Shown here in pieces: positions 1-8,722 of a stretch of 25,416 nucleotides of DNA. Both the position numbers and the translations under genes were made by a program. This stretch comes from Chara braunii. Taxonomy: Eukaryota; Streptophyta; Charophyceae; Charales; Characeae. Each line of letters starts with the position of its first letter. Within the stretch, counting starts at the first letter, position 1. The stretch covers positions 1,429,602 to 1,455,017 of the forward strand of contig BFEA01000102.1 in NCBI GenBank assembly GCA_003427395.1. The letters are read 5' to 3'. The notes below the pieces were generated by a model, which made no database searches, had not been told where the DNA came from, and saw only the letters and a list, made by a program, of their open reading frames with translations.

Positions 1-61
1 CACCCCCTCTACTCTCCCTGCTTGATAGATGGCTCCGTTCCATTGGTGGGGAGCTGCACCT

Positions 62-150
62 GCTGGAAAACGGGTCCAGCGTCCCTTTACATCATTAGCA
101 CTTGAAAAGACGAGGTACAACTCGTGCTGGGAACCGGGCCCAGCGTCCCT
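62..150 (-). repeat. Two stem-loop repeats in LINE 3' UTR
   Basis: Two copies of a short stem-loop lie 64 bp apart: plus-strand stems GCTGGA/TCCAGC (62-67 and 75-80) and GCTGGG/CCCAGC (126-131 and 139-144). Each has a 7-nt loop ending in CGGG and each is followed by GTCCCTT. They lie about 450 nt past the last LINE coding sequence, on the 3' side of the minus-strand element. A third copy sits beside an A-tail at 20309-20333. A role in recognition of the 3' end by the reverse transcriptase is inference. Confidence 0.6.
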
Positions 151-589
151 TCTAATCAAATGATAGTGAGCATAAAGATAGGAAGAGCTATGAAAGGATA
201 AGGAGGTTTGGCTCCTGTGCCTCTTCACCCTGAAACAGGTGCCAGATATGCATGTCCACCTAGCACTTCCACCTACTTATCTGAGTGAGAGTTTAAAGAG
301 TGAGAGCAAACCCTTCAAAAGGAGCACTGGAATGAACAATGGTACTTATTCTGAGTCAGGCACATACCATGACTTGGGAACTACAGGTAGTACATAAGGA
401 GGAAAAAGGTCCGGAAATTCTAATAGTGGTCTCATTGGGATGATGGAATCGATGTTACTCCAAAAGAGTAAGCGGTAATTTCTTGGGAACACCACCTGAG
501 CACTCTCTTGTATTCCTTCTCATTTCACCTGCCCCAACTTCCCTCCTTGGTCCCCTCCAAGCCAGTTCTGATTAAATGCCTTGATGTGT

Positions 590-2214
590 TGCTTAATGTC
601 CTTTTCTGAATTCATAAATTGGAGTTTCCTTTCGGGGCTCCCATCTGGTAGTAATTTCTACTTGGATTTTATGCTTAATGGTTTCTGTAAATTCGGGACC
701 ATCAAGCCTGGCGCCTTCCATCTCATAAGCACACCTACGAGTCCATAATGCCCAAATGACCGCTCTTCTTCCGATTGTAAAGAGATTGGATGTGAAGTTA
801 TCCACTTGGATCGGGTTCCAGGTCTCGAGGAGAAGAGCTTTCCAATTTCATGGTCAGGGAAGGGATATTTCTACATGGTTCCAAATCCTGTCCCACCAGC
901 GCCATAGCCATACAGAACCTGGACATTGCAAGAAAATACGTTCTATAATTTCCGAGATTAGTTTGGAAGGGAAGGCTGATTTGCATAACTTACATCTGGG
1001 TACGGCTATTCCTTTTTTTTCGAGCGAGGTTCTGTCAATAATCCAATCATTAGTAGGTAAGCAGCGATGAGTGATTTGCCACTGCAGCGATGCCATTTTG
1101 GCAGGTCTAGATTTGATGGAATGGAACCACTTGACTGGTCGCAACTCTTCTTTGCTTACATTTAGGTGTTTCATCCATCGATCTTCTATTTTATCCTTTA
1201 TATTTACATTGGGACGAAGCATCCTGTAAGTGGACTTACTGACAGTGCCTGAAGCATCCTGGGTTGAGCGCGTCCTGTGGCTGTCGCAAAAGACCAGGAC
1301 CAGCATACCGGATCTAAGGGGAGGTGGGAAATGGGAGTGTCCAGTTTATAGGTCATCCATTTTTCCTTGATTGTTAGGACCCTGATCCTAAATAGTCTAT
1401 CAGTCTTGAACCATCCGGTTTTTGACTAGCGTCCTAACCTCTGTTCTTGATCGTTGAGTTAGGATCCTTCGTTTTGCGGAGTAAGTTGTATCCCAGTTTG
1501 ACTGTGTATTCCTGGATGGGGACCTTCATTTTGAAACTTATGCTTCTGTCTGGTGCCCAAGCCCACTCTGCTACATGCCTGATACATTGTATAGAGGCCG
1601 ACCCTTGCTGTTTATGGGAAAATTGATAGGCTCTTGAGGGGGTTAAATGCTGCACCCTCACTCCCCATTCACCCGATTTCCAGGTTGAGGCTTCACTCAA
1701 CAACTCCTTCCAGCCATCTGGGATGCAGTTGATAATGAATTGTAGATTCTCATCTCGTCAATGACATCCTTTGAGCTGGGAGGCAAGTTCCTGTTCTGTC
1801 ACCCAATTATTTTTCTCCTCATTCCACGGATGGCTCACTTTCCCAACTTCATGATTGATCCACGATTGGTCGGCTTCTTCCTGTAGGCTTAAGGGATAGT
1901 TGGTGATCACTTTCGTCTCTCACCCATGGAATACCAAATAGGGCTTCGTCTTATGATTTGGGTTTACTCAACTTCTTCGGCACGACTTCCCACCATATCC
2001 GTAGCAGTACAGTCCAATATGGTGTGGGGGGGTTGGCTTCTTTTGAATCGGTTCCTCTTCGTTGATTTCTTCGCCCTGCACTTGGGCTCCATTCCTTGGT
2101 CATTACCCAGGACAGACCAGACATATTTGTTGGTGTGGCTGTAGGTGGTAGGCCCCTGATGCTATCCAAGGCTAGTTTATTCCATGTCGTACCAGGTTTA
2201 GTCAGTAGTTTAAC
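590..2214 (-). pseudogene. LINE C-terminal region with RT zinc-binding domain, broken
   Basis: This is the downstream part of the same LINE polyprotein, left of the inserted DNA transposon. The segment next to the insertion (KLLTKPGTTWNKLALDSIRG) continues the linker that follows the RT. Further down, about 850-1306 encodes a zf-RVT-like block, with LQWQITHRCLPTNDW followed by a CKLC pair and a later cysteine near LQCPGSVWLWRWW. The stretch at 593-805 (RRAVIWALWTRRCAYEMEGA) matches the hydrophobic C-terminal tail common in plant LINEs. Stops and frame changes separate these blocks, so no intact ORF exists. The zinc-binding block is thought to bind nucleic acid; that role is family knowledge and not shown here. 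Confidence 0.75.
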
Positions 2215-2217
2215 TAT

Positions 2218-3306
2218 GGGCCTCGTTAGACCCTCCTTGGAAAATCCTCGGGAATTAGGATGAAGTCCTTAGAAAATTTTCCGGTTTTCGGCGTCGTCGT
2301 TACACCGCGTCCTAATTCAATGGGTTTCAAGGAAATTCGTTGGAGGTCTCCAGCAGCCAATTCCATACGCATACGCGCGGCAGTGGGGGCGGATGTCCGT
2401 CATCATGTTGGGATGTTCGTGCGTCCTCGGGCTTGGTCCAGTGGCAGTGGCGGGAAGGCCTACCGAGCTGACGAAGAAAAAGGGCGCCAACATCCCTGTT
2501 CCAATTTCAAATTTTGAACCCTCCGTTGTAACACATCCGTGCGAAGGAGTGATGGCAGCTGGACTGAAAACTGGGGCGAAACGTATGTGCGGAGGAGTGA
2601 TGGCGGTCATGGCTTAAAAAGGAGGGCATTGGAACGTTGGGGGGTGTGGCATGTATGCAACGTCGCCTTCGTGTTCTACATGCTCCTAGGGTCGTCACAG
2701 CTTAGCACGAACGTAAAGCTTTCGTGAAACGTGGAGAGTGCAAGCGAGGTCCCCATCGACGTGCAGAATGTGCAGTGAGGGCGCCGCCAGGCGAACGAGT
2801 GGTGGGTGCTAGGCAGATGCCTGCAATCGACCAACAATGCTTCAACATCGGTTGTAGACAAATAAAAAAATTTGATCGTAGGACATCACAGCAGGCGACG
2901 CGTGTATGGAAAACCCTGCTTCGTGAAGCGCCTTGCAGCTCAAGAACCACCCCCACGCATTTCCACGCCAACGGTAACGGGGGAAGGCCGTTGGGGGCCC
3001 GTCGGGTACTAGAGTTCGGCGATGTCCGCCCAATGGACCACGGACGACCTGTGCACCAACATCGATTCCAAATTTTCCTGTCAACGCTCGCTCCAGAACA
3101 CTCCGTCAATCGCGGCTCCTTGAACCCAAGGGACCTCACGAGGACCCCTTGAATCCAAGGACGTATTGGCTGGGGATCCTGAGGAATCCAACGAAATCTC
3201 TCGGGAGCGTTTTCACATTCATTCAAGGAATTTGGTGAATTAGGACGCAGTGTAACGACGCCGATTTCCTAAAAATCGAATTTTTAAAGGGGGTCTAACG
3301 AGGCCC
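2218..3306. mobile_element. DNA transposon with terminal inverted repeats (PIF/Harbinger- or Tourist-like), non-autonomous
   Basis: The two ends are inverted repeats. The outer 16 bp, GGGCCTCGTTAGACCC, is identical at both ends, and a second inner block (GGCGTCGTTACAC, one base, then GCGTCCTAATTCA) is also shared in inverted orientation at about 2290-2321 and 3236-3274. The element is flanked by TAT at 2215-2217 and 3307-3309, a 3-bp target-site duplication. The GGGCCT-type terminus and 3-bp duplication suggest PIF/Harbinger or Tourist, although that superfamily prefers TWA. The interior is GC-rich and has open frames on both strands, but I recognise no DDE transposase or Myb-like protein in them, so the element is probably non-autonomous. 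It sits inside the LINE and must be younger than it. Confidence 0.8.
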
Positions 3307-3312
3307 TATCCA

Positions 3313-4446
3313 TTTAACTTGTAAGGCTTTAGCTTCCTGTTTGGGGTCTATGATACCGACTATTACCAAGACCTCCTCTAGCTGGTTTCCTTGTGGTGTA
3401 ATGTCAGGCTATCTTTGGTATGCAGTTCTTTTTGTTGCAGTTCTCTTTGTTGGGGTCGCCCGACCACAAGTATGCTTTTGCATTGCAGTTAAGTTCCTTG
3501 ATTGTACGGTCTGGAACTGTCCAGATTGATGCTATATACCACATCATTGAAAAAATAGATGTTTTGATGGCGAGTGCTCGGTCTAGCAATGATGTGAATG
3601 TGCTACCCCATCTGCCCAGTTTGACGAGTATATTTTGGGCCATTTGAGGGCAAAGCCGTCTTTTGTCAGCAAGATGCCTAGATATCGTGTAGGGGTCTCC
3701 GGTGTCTCCCATGTCATGTCTGCCTTGGGGCCTTGGAGCTGGGGAACCTCCTCCTCTGATAGCCACCAGCCGATTGTTTTCTTCCAATTAATTTTCGTTT
3801 CTGATGCTAGTCTGAACGGTTCCATTACTACTAATGCGCTAAACAATGAGTCTGAATCTCTTATGAGGACCGTGAAACTGTCTGCAAACATTATTACTGT
3901 TGGGAACTGACGGTGGTGGGCCGTTCCTACATTGACCTCTGGTAGCCTGTGTATGGAAGGATCTTTGCGTAGGAATGAGGCTATTGCTTCCATCACGAAG
4001 AGGAAGATTGGGGGAGCTAGCGGGTCCCCTTGGCGAACTGACCGAAAAATTGGATAGCAATCAGACAGCAAGCCATTCACTTGGACGCACCTTATGGCGT
4101 CATTGTTCAGAATGTGCACCCACTTCCTAAAATTCGGGCTCACTCCCATCTTTTCCATGCTTGCATTGAGAGAGGCCCAGTTGACGTGGTCGTAAGCCTT
4201 TTCAAAATAAAAAAAAAGAATTGTTGTGTTTATCCTTTTTTCTCTGACTTTGTTGGCCGCTTCGTTGAGGGTCAGCACATTGTCCAGGACGTTCAGGGTT
4301 AGTACGTTGTCCAGAATGTATCTCCCAAGGATGAAGCCTGTTTGGTCTATATGAAAGCATTTGTCTGTCAGGTCTAGGATTCGAGAGGCAAAAGCCTTGG
4401 CTAGGATCTTATAGGGAAGTGTTAGAAGCGAGAATGGGTCTTTAAT
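3313..4446 (-). pseudogene. LINE reverse transcriptase domain, broken
   Basis: The product would be a LINE reverse transcriptase that copies element RNA at a nicked target. Reading leftward, the frame opens at about 4446 with a stretch like the RT N-terminus (YKILAKAF, then DQTGF and GRYILDNVLTLN), then FEKAYDHVNW, VRQGDPL, the FAD box and RYLGILL. In the motif A block the aspartate expected before FEKAYD is tyrosine, and motif C reads FADS where FADD is usual, so catalysis should be lost. A 27-bp in-frame tandem duplication (4264-4317) repeats LDNVLTLN. Near 3620 the frame shifts: the thumb region (ALAIKTSIFSMMWYIASIW, AYLWSGDPN) continues in another frame, ends in a stop near 3404, and homology goes on to the transposon edge (IIDPKQEAKALQVKW). 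Confidence 0.85.
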
Positions 4447-4679
4447 TCCAAGTTTTCCAAGTTTTTGGCATTTGGAATTTCAAATTTCAGTCTTTTTTTG
4501 TAAAAGAAAAAACAAAATTAAATTTCACCACATGAGGGCATACTCTCATCAACACTTTCCAGAATGCATCTGACTGCAATTACAGCCAGATCAGGATGTC
4601 TCTGGCTGATCTGGCTGCAATCATATGCAGAGCTATAAAGGGCCAAGGCCTTGAGATATCCTCATGGAATTGACCGACC
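4447..4679. other. Spacer with an imperfect inverted repeat
   Basis: No coding signal is seen. The stretch begins where LINE RT homology stops and is AT-rich up to about 4545. An imperfect inverted repeat follows: CAGCCAGATCAG (4583-4594) and CTGATCTGGCTG (4606-4617), perfect over 12 bp with weaker pairing outward, separated by 11 nt. It could be a chance hairpin or the relic of a small element. Confidence 0.45.
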
Positions 4680-4779
4680 CTAGGTATTCAGAATTGTTAC
4701 TAGGCTACTTGCAGGACGATCCGGTTCACCTTGTTTGCCCGGGCGGCCCAGCCATTCCAGGACCATAGAAGGTCCCACC

Positions 4780-4810
<31 letters not shown>

Positions 4811-5056
4811 AGAAGTTATGCAGAAAAATAAACTGAACAACTTTTGCCTCAGGGTCATCCAAATTCTTTACCAAATTTGAAATACAAAATACCTAGGCTA
4901 CCAGCCGGGCCGCCCGGGTGACCTTGTTTGCCCGTGCGGCCCGGCCATGCAAGGGCCAAAGGAGGTCCCAGCAAAAAAAAAAAAAAAAACTATGTTATGC
5001 AGAAAAGTAAAGTGAACAACTTCTGCCTCAGGGTCACATCGAAATTCTTTACCAAA
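4680..5056 (+). repeat. Tandem duplication (period about 179 bp) containing A-tailed SINE-like bodies
   Basis: Two adjacent diverged units are visible. Each has a GC-rich body (CCTTGTTTGCCCG followed by a GCGGCCC-type run, then GGTCCCA), a long A-run (4780-4808 and 4973-4989) and a shared flank of about 60 bp that starts TTATGCAGAAAA at 4816 and 4995. The second body begins with TACCTAGGCTACCAG at about 4889, which matches the 3' part of the minus-strand SINE at 6440-6595. The simplest reading is one A-tailed SINE insertion, with flank, that was later duplicated in tandem. Which came first cannot be decided here. Confidence 0.65.
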
Positions 5057-5065
5057 AGACAGCAC

Positions 5066-5943
5066 ACGGATGAGATGGTGTGCTGGGCTACGCCCTCCGC
5101 CTCGCGTTCGCTGGGTCGGGAGATGCAACTGGCCACGAATCCGCCACCCTTGCCACAAGAAACGGAGATGCAGCCTGTGTGTGCTTTGGAAACTCGGAAA
5201 GGAAATCGCCCCTTTTGCCTGGCACAGCTACGTCCTGCTGGTGGACCAGACTCACCGAGGGACTGGGGCTGGTTGGAGGACCGCCGAAACCAGCAGCCGG
5301 TTTTCCTTTATCGGTATAGTACAAGGCTGGGCTACAACCTTATGAGACCTCGGACTGACGTCAGTTGGACTGTGGTGAGACGATGGATGGCGACAGGATG
5401 GATGCAAGACACACTCCCGAGACTAGTACAGGGTTTTTCGGGATACTGGAAATTGCTGTTGGACCTTCCGGTGGTCAAACAAGCGAGCCATTTGTGGCCC
5501 GTGGAGCACCTCGTGGTGCCTACTGCTTCTTGGTGCGGTCGATGCATGGCCAAAGCCACGCCTTTGTGCTGCTTGTGCCCTGGAACGAGGATTGAAGACC
5601 TTCAGCACATGCTTCTGCATTGTGAGCTCACTCGCCCTTTTTGGGAATGGTGGAGGTCGGGATCCGTCCCAGTTCCCGACTTGGCTAACAGATGGACTGA
5701 CAACTTCATCCTTCTGGGGGAGATCACACGACGCCATCAACACAATGGGCCGCTGGCGTTTCCGGAAGAGACCTTCCGAGGGTCTATACTTTGGACACTC
5801 TGGACGCTCAGGAAATCTGCGATCCATAGGGAGGTTGACTCCGGCGATGACAAGCGCGGAGGTGAAGTTTGTCATCAAACAGACCATCTCAACAGAGTGG
5901 TCTCTCAAAGTGAAAAACATAAGGATACGCATCGCGGGCACTG
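5066..5943 (+). pseudogene. LINE C-terminal fragment with RT zinc-binding domain
   Basis: A plus-strand open frame, entered without an obvious start, encodes the C-terminal part of a plant LINE polyprotein. From about 5325 it reads TRLGYNLMRP, then a WKLLLDLPVV block, HLWPVEHLVVPT and a cysteine/histidine cluster: CGRC, CCLC and a later HMLLHC, ending with PFWEWWRS. This order (W, L, P, H, then C-x2-C, C-x2-C, H-x4-C, then PFW) is that of the zf-RVT domain. A hydrophobic segment (ILWTLWTLRKSAIHREVD) follows, as is usual near the LINE C-terminus. RT and endonuclease are missing, so it is a 5'-truncated retroposon copy. It is in the opposite orientation to the LINE at 1-4446 and differs clearly from it in the zinc-binding region. 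Confidence 0.8.
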
Positions 5944-6414
5944 AAGACTTTCCTTCAGCACTGGGATCGGTTCCCTGACCTGCTCAAAGTACAGTTGCCC
6001 CAGGGTGCCAACCCGCAGCTGGAATTCTCCGCCTTCTTCGTCGCATGAAAATATGTTGAGCTGCTCTGATTCTTGCCAATCGTAGATATAGCTCTCCGCT
6101 TTGGTTTTCACTACTCTTTTGTTTGCTTTTCTTTTTGTTCTATTTTACTTTTTCAGGATTGTTTTCCTTCGGTGGGATGGAAGTCGGCCATCTTTTGGGT
6201 CCCGGTCACCCTGGAATTTCCGGTCGCATGTTATGGAAACTAGGGAGACATGGAATCTGGGTTGAATCCGTATTAGAAGGACAAGTTCCGTGACTCCTAA
6301 TGTGGGATTAGCCGGTGATGTCTCGCTCATAGTTGGGAGCCACCTACACGCATGTGAGGGACAGCGGGTTACCCCGCGCCCCCCCCCCCCCCCCAAAAAA
6401 AAAAAAAAAAAAAA
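5944..6414 (+). other. Probable LINE 3' UTR ending in C-run and A-run
   Basis: No coding signal follows the LINE stop. The stretch is pyrimidine-rich around 6110-6160 and ends in a run of C (from about 6380) followed by about 20 A (6395-6414). The A-run is taken as the retroposon tail. The stem-loop seen in the other LINE 3' UTR is not found here, so the two LINEs belong to different families or have diverged. Confidence 0.5.
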
Positions 6415-6439
6415 GTTAAAGAGTATTTTTTTATATTTA

Positions 6440-6595
6440 AGTTTTTTTGGCCCGGCCAGGCAAGTGGTCCCGGGCCACTCTGGTAGCCTAGGAACTGTAG
6501 CATTTTACTCGTATATTTCCACTGGAGTTTCAACTCGGGTCTGTATTTCAAAATTTCAGGGGTAAACCAACTGAGCTAGGCCAGTTGGTTCCTCG
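6440..6595 (-). mobile_element. tRNA-derived SINE
   Basis: On the minus strand a tRNA-like head carries an A box (TAGCTCAGTTGG, 6567-6578) and a B box (GAGTTGAAACTC, 6525-6536) about 30 bp apart, as in an internal RNA polymerase III promoter. The body continues with CCTAGGCTACCAG and CCTGGCCGGGCC and ends in a short A-run at about 6441-6447. It lacks a foldable anticodon arm, so it is not a working tRNA. Related heads occur at 10585-10665 and 11061-11120, and related bodies at 4680-5056. It abuts the A-tail of the plus-strand LINE, tail to tail. Confidence 0.75.
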
Positions 6596-6629
6596 ACCAG
6601 TAACCTACACTTACACAACAACAACTTTT

Positions 6630-6692
6630 CATTCATTCATTCATTCATTCTTTTTTTCTTTCTTTCTTTCTTTTTTTTTTTTTTTTTTTTTT
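6630..6692. repeat. Simple repeats: ATTC, TTTC and T-run
   Basis: A short (ATTC)n tract passes into (TTTC)n and then about 20 T. Direct reading of the sequence; no gene overlaps it. Confidence 0.9.
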
Positions 6693-7234
6693 AGCTGACA
6701 CAGGCAGGATAGGTGGGGAAGGAGAGCAGTGCCAAGCATATCAATCCCCGCACGGAGCATCACTATATCATTCCTGTAAACTCAAGTGCCAAAAGGAATG
6801 CGGTCCGAATGCCCTTCCTTTTCCTTTTTCCCTGAAGTATCACCGTGCTGCTGATAATGAGGAGAGAGGCGGTTGCGCCTAGAAGGCAAAACTTGTTCAA
6901 ATGATGATTCCGCTGTTTCAACTTTCAAGTATTGAGAGACACCAAGAGAGCTTCCCAGCATGTGCTGCTCCCAGCAAATGGAACGGAGCCGCCACAAGAG
7001 TTGGGAAGGAGGGAAGAGGGGTGGGGGGGGGGGGTCGATCAGGATAGGCGGCTCTTATGCCTAACCTGATGGAGGGCCACCGTCTATATGAATGTTTCTG
7101 CTGCTGCTGCTTACAAAAAGAAAAAAAAAAACACCACCACCACCATATCTTCCATTCATTCCTTAGAAAAGCAATCAGGTAGATAAAAGTTCATAAAACA
7201 ATACAATTGTCAACACCCTGTGTTAGTAGATCTC
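6693..7234. other. Spacer downstream of the plastid-protein gene
   Basis: No recognised gene. The 71-codon open frame on the minus strand (6782-6997) has no family I recognise. A G-run lies at about 7022-7034, CTG triplets at 7098-7110 and an A-run followed by ACC triplets at about 7118-7144. The part nearest 7234 is presumably the 3' UTR of the minus-strand gene, but I see no clear poly(A) signal. Confidence 0.5.
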
Positions 7235-8722
7235 CTAGTCGTCATCAAGAACCTCCGCTTCCACGTCAACGATCACACCAGGTCCTCCTCCCGGACCATC
7301 ATCATCCCTTCGACTCGACGAGGAGAACGGTGAGAAACCTTGTTGCCCGAAGGCGTCCTCGTCCGACCACCTTGGCGTGTCTCGTACAAAGCTCTTTCCT
7401 TCAACCCTGAACAACTGCCCACAGTTAGGACAGATAGATGTGTCCCCTTCCCCTAAAAAGCCCTTAATCACTTGGCAATCGAATCCACAGGTAGGGCATG
7501 GTCCCTGTACGAGGTTGCGCTCCAGCCACCAATTGAAGGCAAAGAAGCCTACGAAAGGAATTAGAGCTGCAAATAGCCAAAGGTAAAGAATGGTATCGAA
7601 CACCCAACCAAGTCGACCCGTAAAGAGGAGATAGGTCAGGCCACCAGCGATCGTGATATTCACTACTTGCCTCATCAGCTTCCCATCATCATCCCCTCCT
7701 CCTCCTCCACCTCCAGGCCATTGAAAAGCATGGCACACACCGCCTCTGCCTCGTGGCCTACATAGGCTACGGCGACTGGCAGTTTGCAATGCTGTGCCGA
7801 TGCGTGCACAACCAGGACATGCCGACCGTGCAGCAAGGCCTTGCCATTGACGAAATGGCCAACGACCACCTCCAGGCCCTTGAAAAGCATGGCACACGCC
7901 GCCTCTGCCTCGTGGCCTACGTAGGCTACGACGAGCAGCAGTGCGCAACGCCTTGCCGACGTGTGTACAGCCAGGAGATGCCGATCGTGCAGCACGGCCT
8001 CGGCATCCACCAACTGGCCAACGACTAACCTCGTCCCCATGCTTCGGCATCGACCTCGGAATCCGATACGAAAAAGCAATGACAACCCCCTCACCTGGAT
8101 TGCAACTGCTGTTCCTCTTCCGATACGCGCACGAGAAGGCATACGGCATCCAGTGCTTCCCCCCCTGGATGAGTGATGCCTGCCTGGCAGCACAGCTGCC
8201 AAAGCGACGCAAGTGCGCATTTGGCCGACTAAAAACCATCCCCCCCTTCTCACCAGAGAACAAGCCTACCCTACGTAACGTCGCCGGGGCCAGCGACCCC
8301 GGGCCAAGCCACTGGTGGTGCTGACCCTCCATGGACCCTGGACATTGTTGCTGCATCGCAACTAAGACATTCTTCCTCTGGACCCTCTGGATACCTACTC
8401 TGCCTCTCCATGGACGAATTGTGCGAGCCGGCGACTCAAGACACTGTTGCCTTGTGGCCGGTTGCGACTGACAAAGTCGAAAGGCGATAGGAAATGCAGG
8501 AGCGAGCCACGATACCAAATCGGCAGAACGATAACCAGGTTGCCCATGCTGCTGGCGCCACCATGGCAATCTTCCTCCGTCTCTGATCGCCATCGCCTTA
8601 CTGCTGGCACAGCAACCACACCCACCCATGGTGACATGATGAAGCTCAAAGTCCTGCGACGACGCAGTGGCAATGCATCCTGCAACGCTCGGCATCGATG
8701 TAGCCATCAAATGCGTCGCCAT
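7235..8722 (-). CDS. Putative plastid membrane protein with C-terminal zinc ribbon
   Basis: The C-terminal 150 residues look like a conserved plant protein: a glycine run and DDD, then two hydrophobic spans (about 7660-7530; LTYLLFTGRLGWVFDTI and LYLWLFAALIPFVGFFAF), then a CPTC pair and a CPNC pair 19 residues later, which form a zinc ribbon, then an acidic tail ending VDVEAEVLDDD. Membrane spans followed by GPCPTCG recall thylakoid proteins such as PGRL1, but I cannot name the family. I chose the ATG at 8722 because it opens MATHLMATSMPSVAG, a plausible transit peptide; the frame itself stays open to 8758, and a pyrimidine-rich stretch ending CTCTCCTCAG (to 8741) just upstream looks like an intron acceptor. 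The middle (codons about 240-345) is low-complexity and duplicated, and CAGGTGAGGG near 8093 resembles a splice donor, so part of it may be intron. The C-terminal domain is secure; the full gene model is not. Confidence 0.7.
   Translation of the reverse strand: MATHLMATSMPSVAGCIATASSQDFELHHVTMGGCGCCASSKAMAIRDGGRLPWWRQQHGQPGYRSADLVSWLAPAFPIAFRLCQSQPATRQQCLESPARTIRPWRGRVGIQRVQRKNVLVAMQQQCPGSMEGQHHQWLGPGSLAPATLRRVGLFSGEKGGMVFSRPNAHLRRFGSCAARQASLIQGGKHWMPYAFSCAYRKRNSSCNPGEGVVIAFSYRIPRSMPKHGDEVSRWPVGGCRGRAARSASPGCTHVGKALRTAARRSLRRPRGRGGVCHAFQGPGGGRWPFRQWQGLAARSACPGCARIGTALQTASRRSLCRPRGRGGVCHAFQWPGGGGGGGDDDGKLMRQVVNITIAGGLTYLLFTGRLGWVFDTILYLWLFAALIPFVGFFAFNWWLERNLVQGPCPTCGFDCQVIKGFLGEGDTSICPNCGQLFRVEGKSFVRDTPRWSDEDAFGQQGFSPFSSSSRRDDDGPGGGPGVIVDVEAEVLDDD
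7711..8027. repeat. 159-bp tandem duplication inside the plastid-protein ORF
   Basis: Two diverged copies start at 7711 and 7870 (both with CTCCAGGCC then TTGAAAAGCATGGCACAC). The period is 159 bp, exactly 53 codons, so frames are kept on both strands. The sense (minus) strand gives arginine/glycine-rich repeats containing RPRGRGGVCHAFQ. The plus strand gives a 53-residue repeat containing LEKHGT and RLCLVAY that ends at a stop at 8026-8028. It may be an intronic minisatellite or a coding repeat. Confidence 0.8.

Larger units (their letters stand above)
1..4446 (-). mobile_element. Non-LTR retrotransposon (LINE, plant L1-type), decayed and interrupted
   Basis: A minus-strand LINE copy runs leftward from about 4446, where reverse transcriptase homology begins abruptly, through RT and the C-terminal zinc-binding region to a 3' UTR that reaches the window edge. 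The endonuclease and ORF1 portions are absent, so this is a 5'-truncated or deleted copy. A DNA transposon (2218-3306) is inserted in it, and LINE-like coding sequence continues on both sides in the same frame when the insertion and one copy of its 3-bp target duplication are ignored. The copy carries frameshifts, stops and lost catalytic residues, so it is inactive. The family assignment rests on RT motif order and on the zinc-binding tail typical of plant LINEs. The exact clade cannot be set by eye. Confidence 0.85.

Noticed and set aside
2317-3226. Open frames on both strands inside the DNA transposon
   Set aside because: None resembles a transposase. GC-rich sequence has few stops, so open frames of 60-170 codons are expected.
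3404-3529. Plus-strand cysteine- and valine-rich small frames
   Set aside because: They are the antisense of the LINE RT thumb region.
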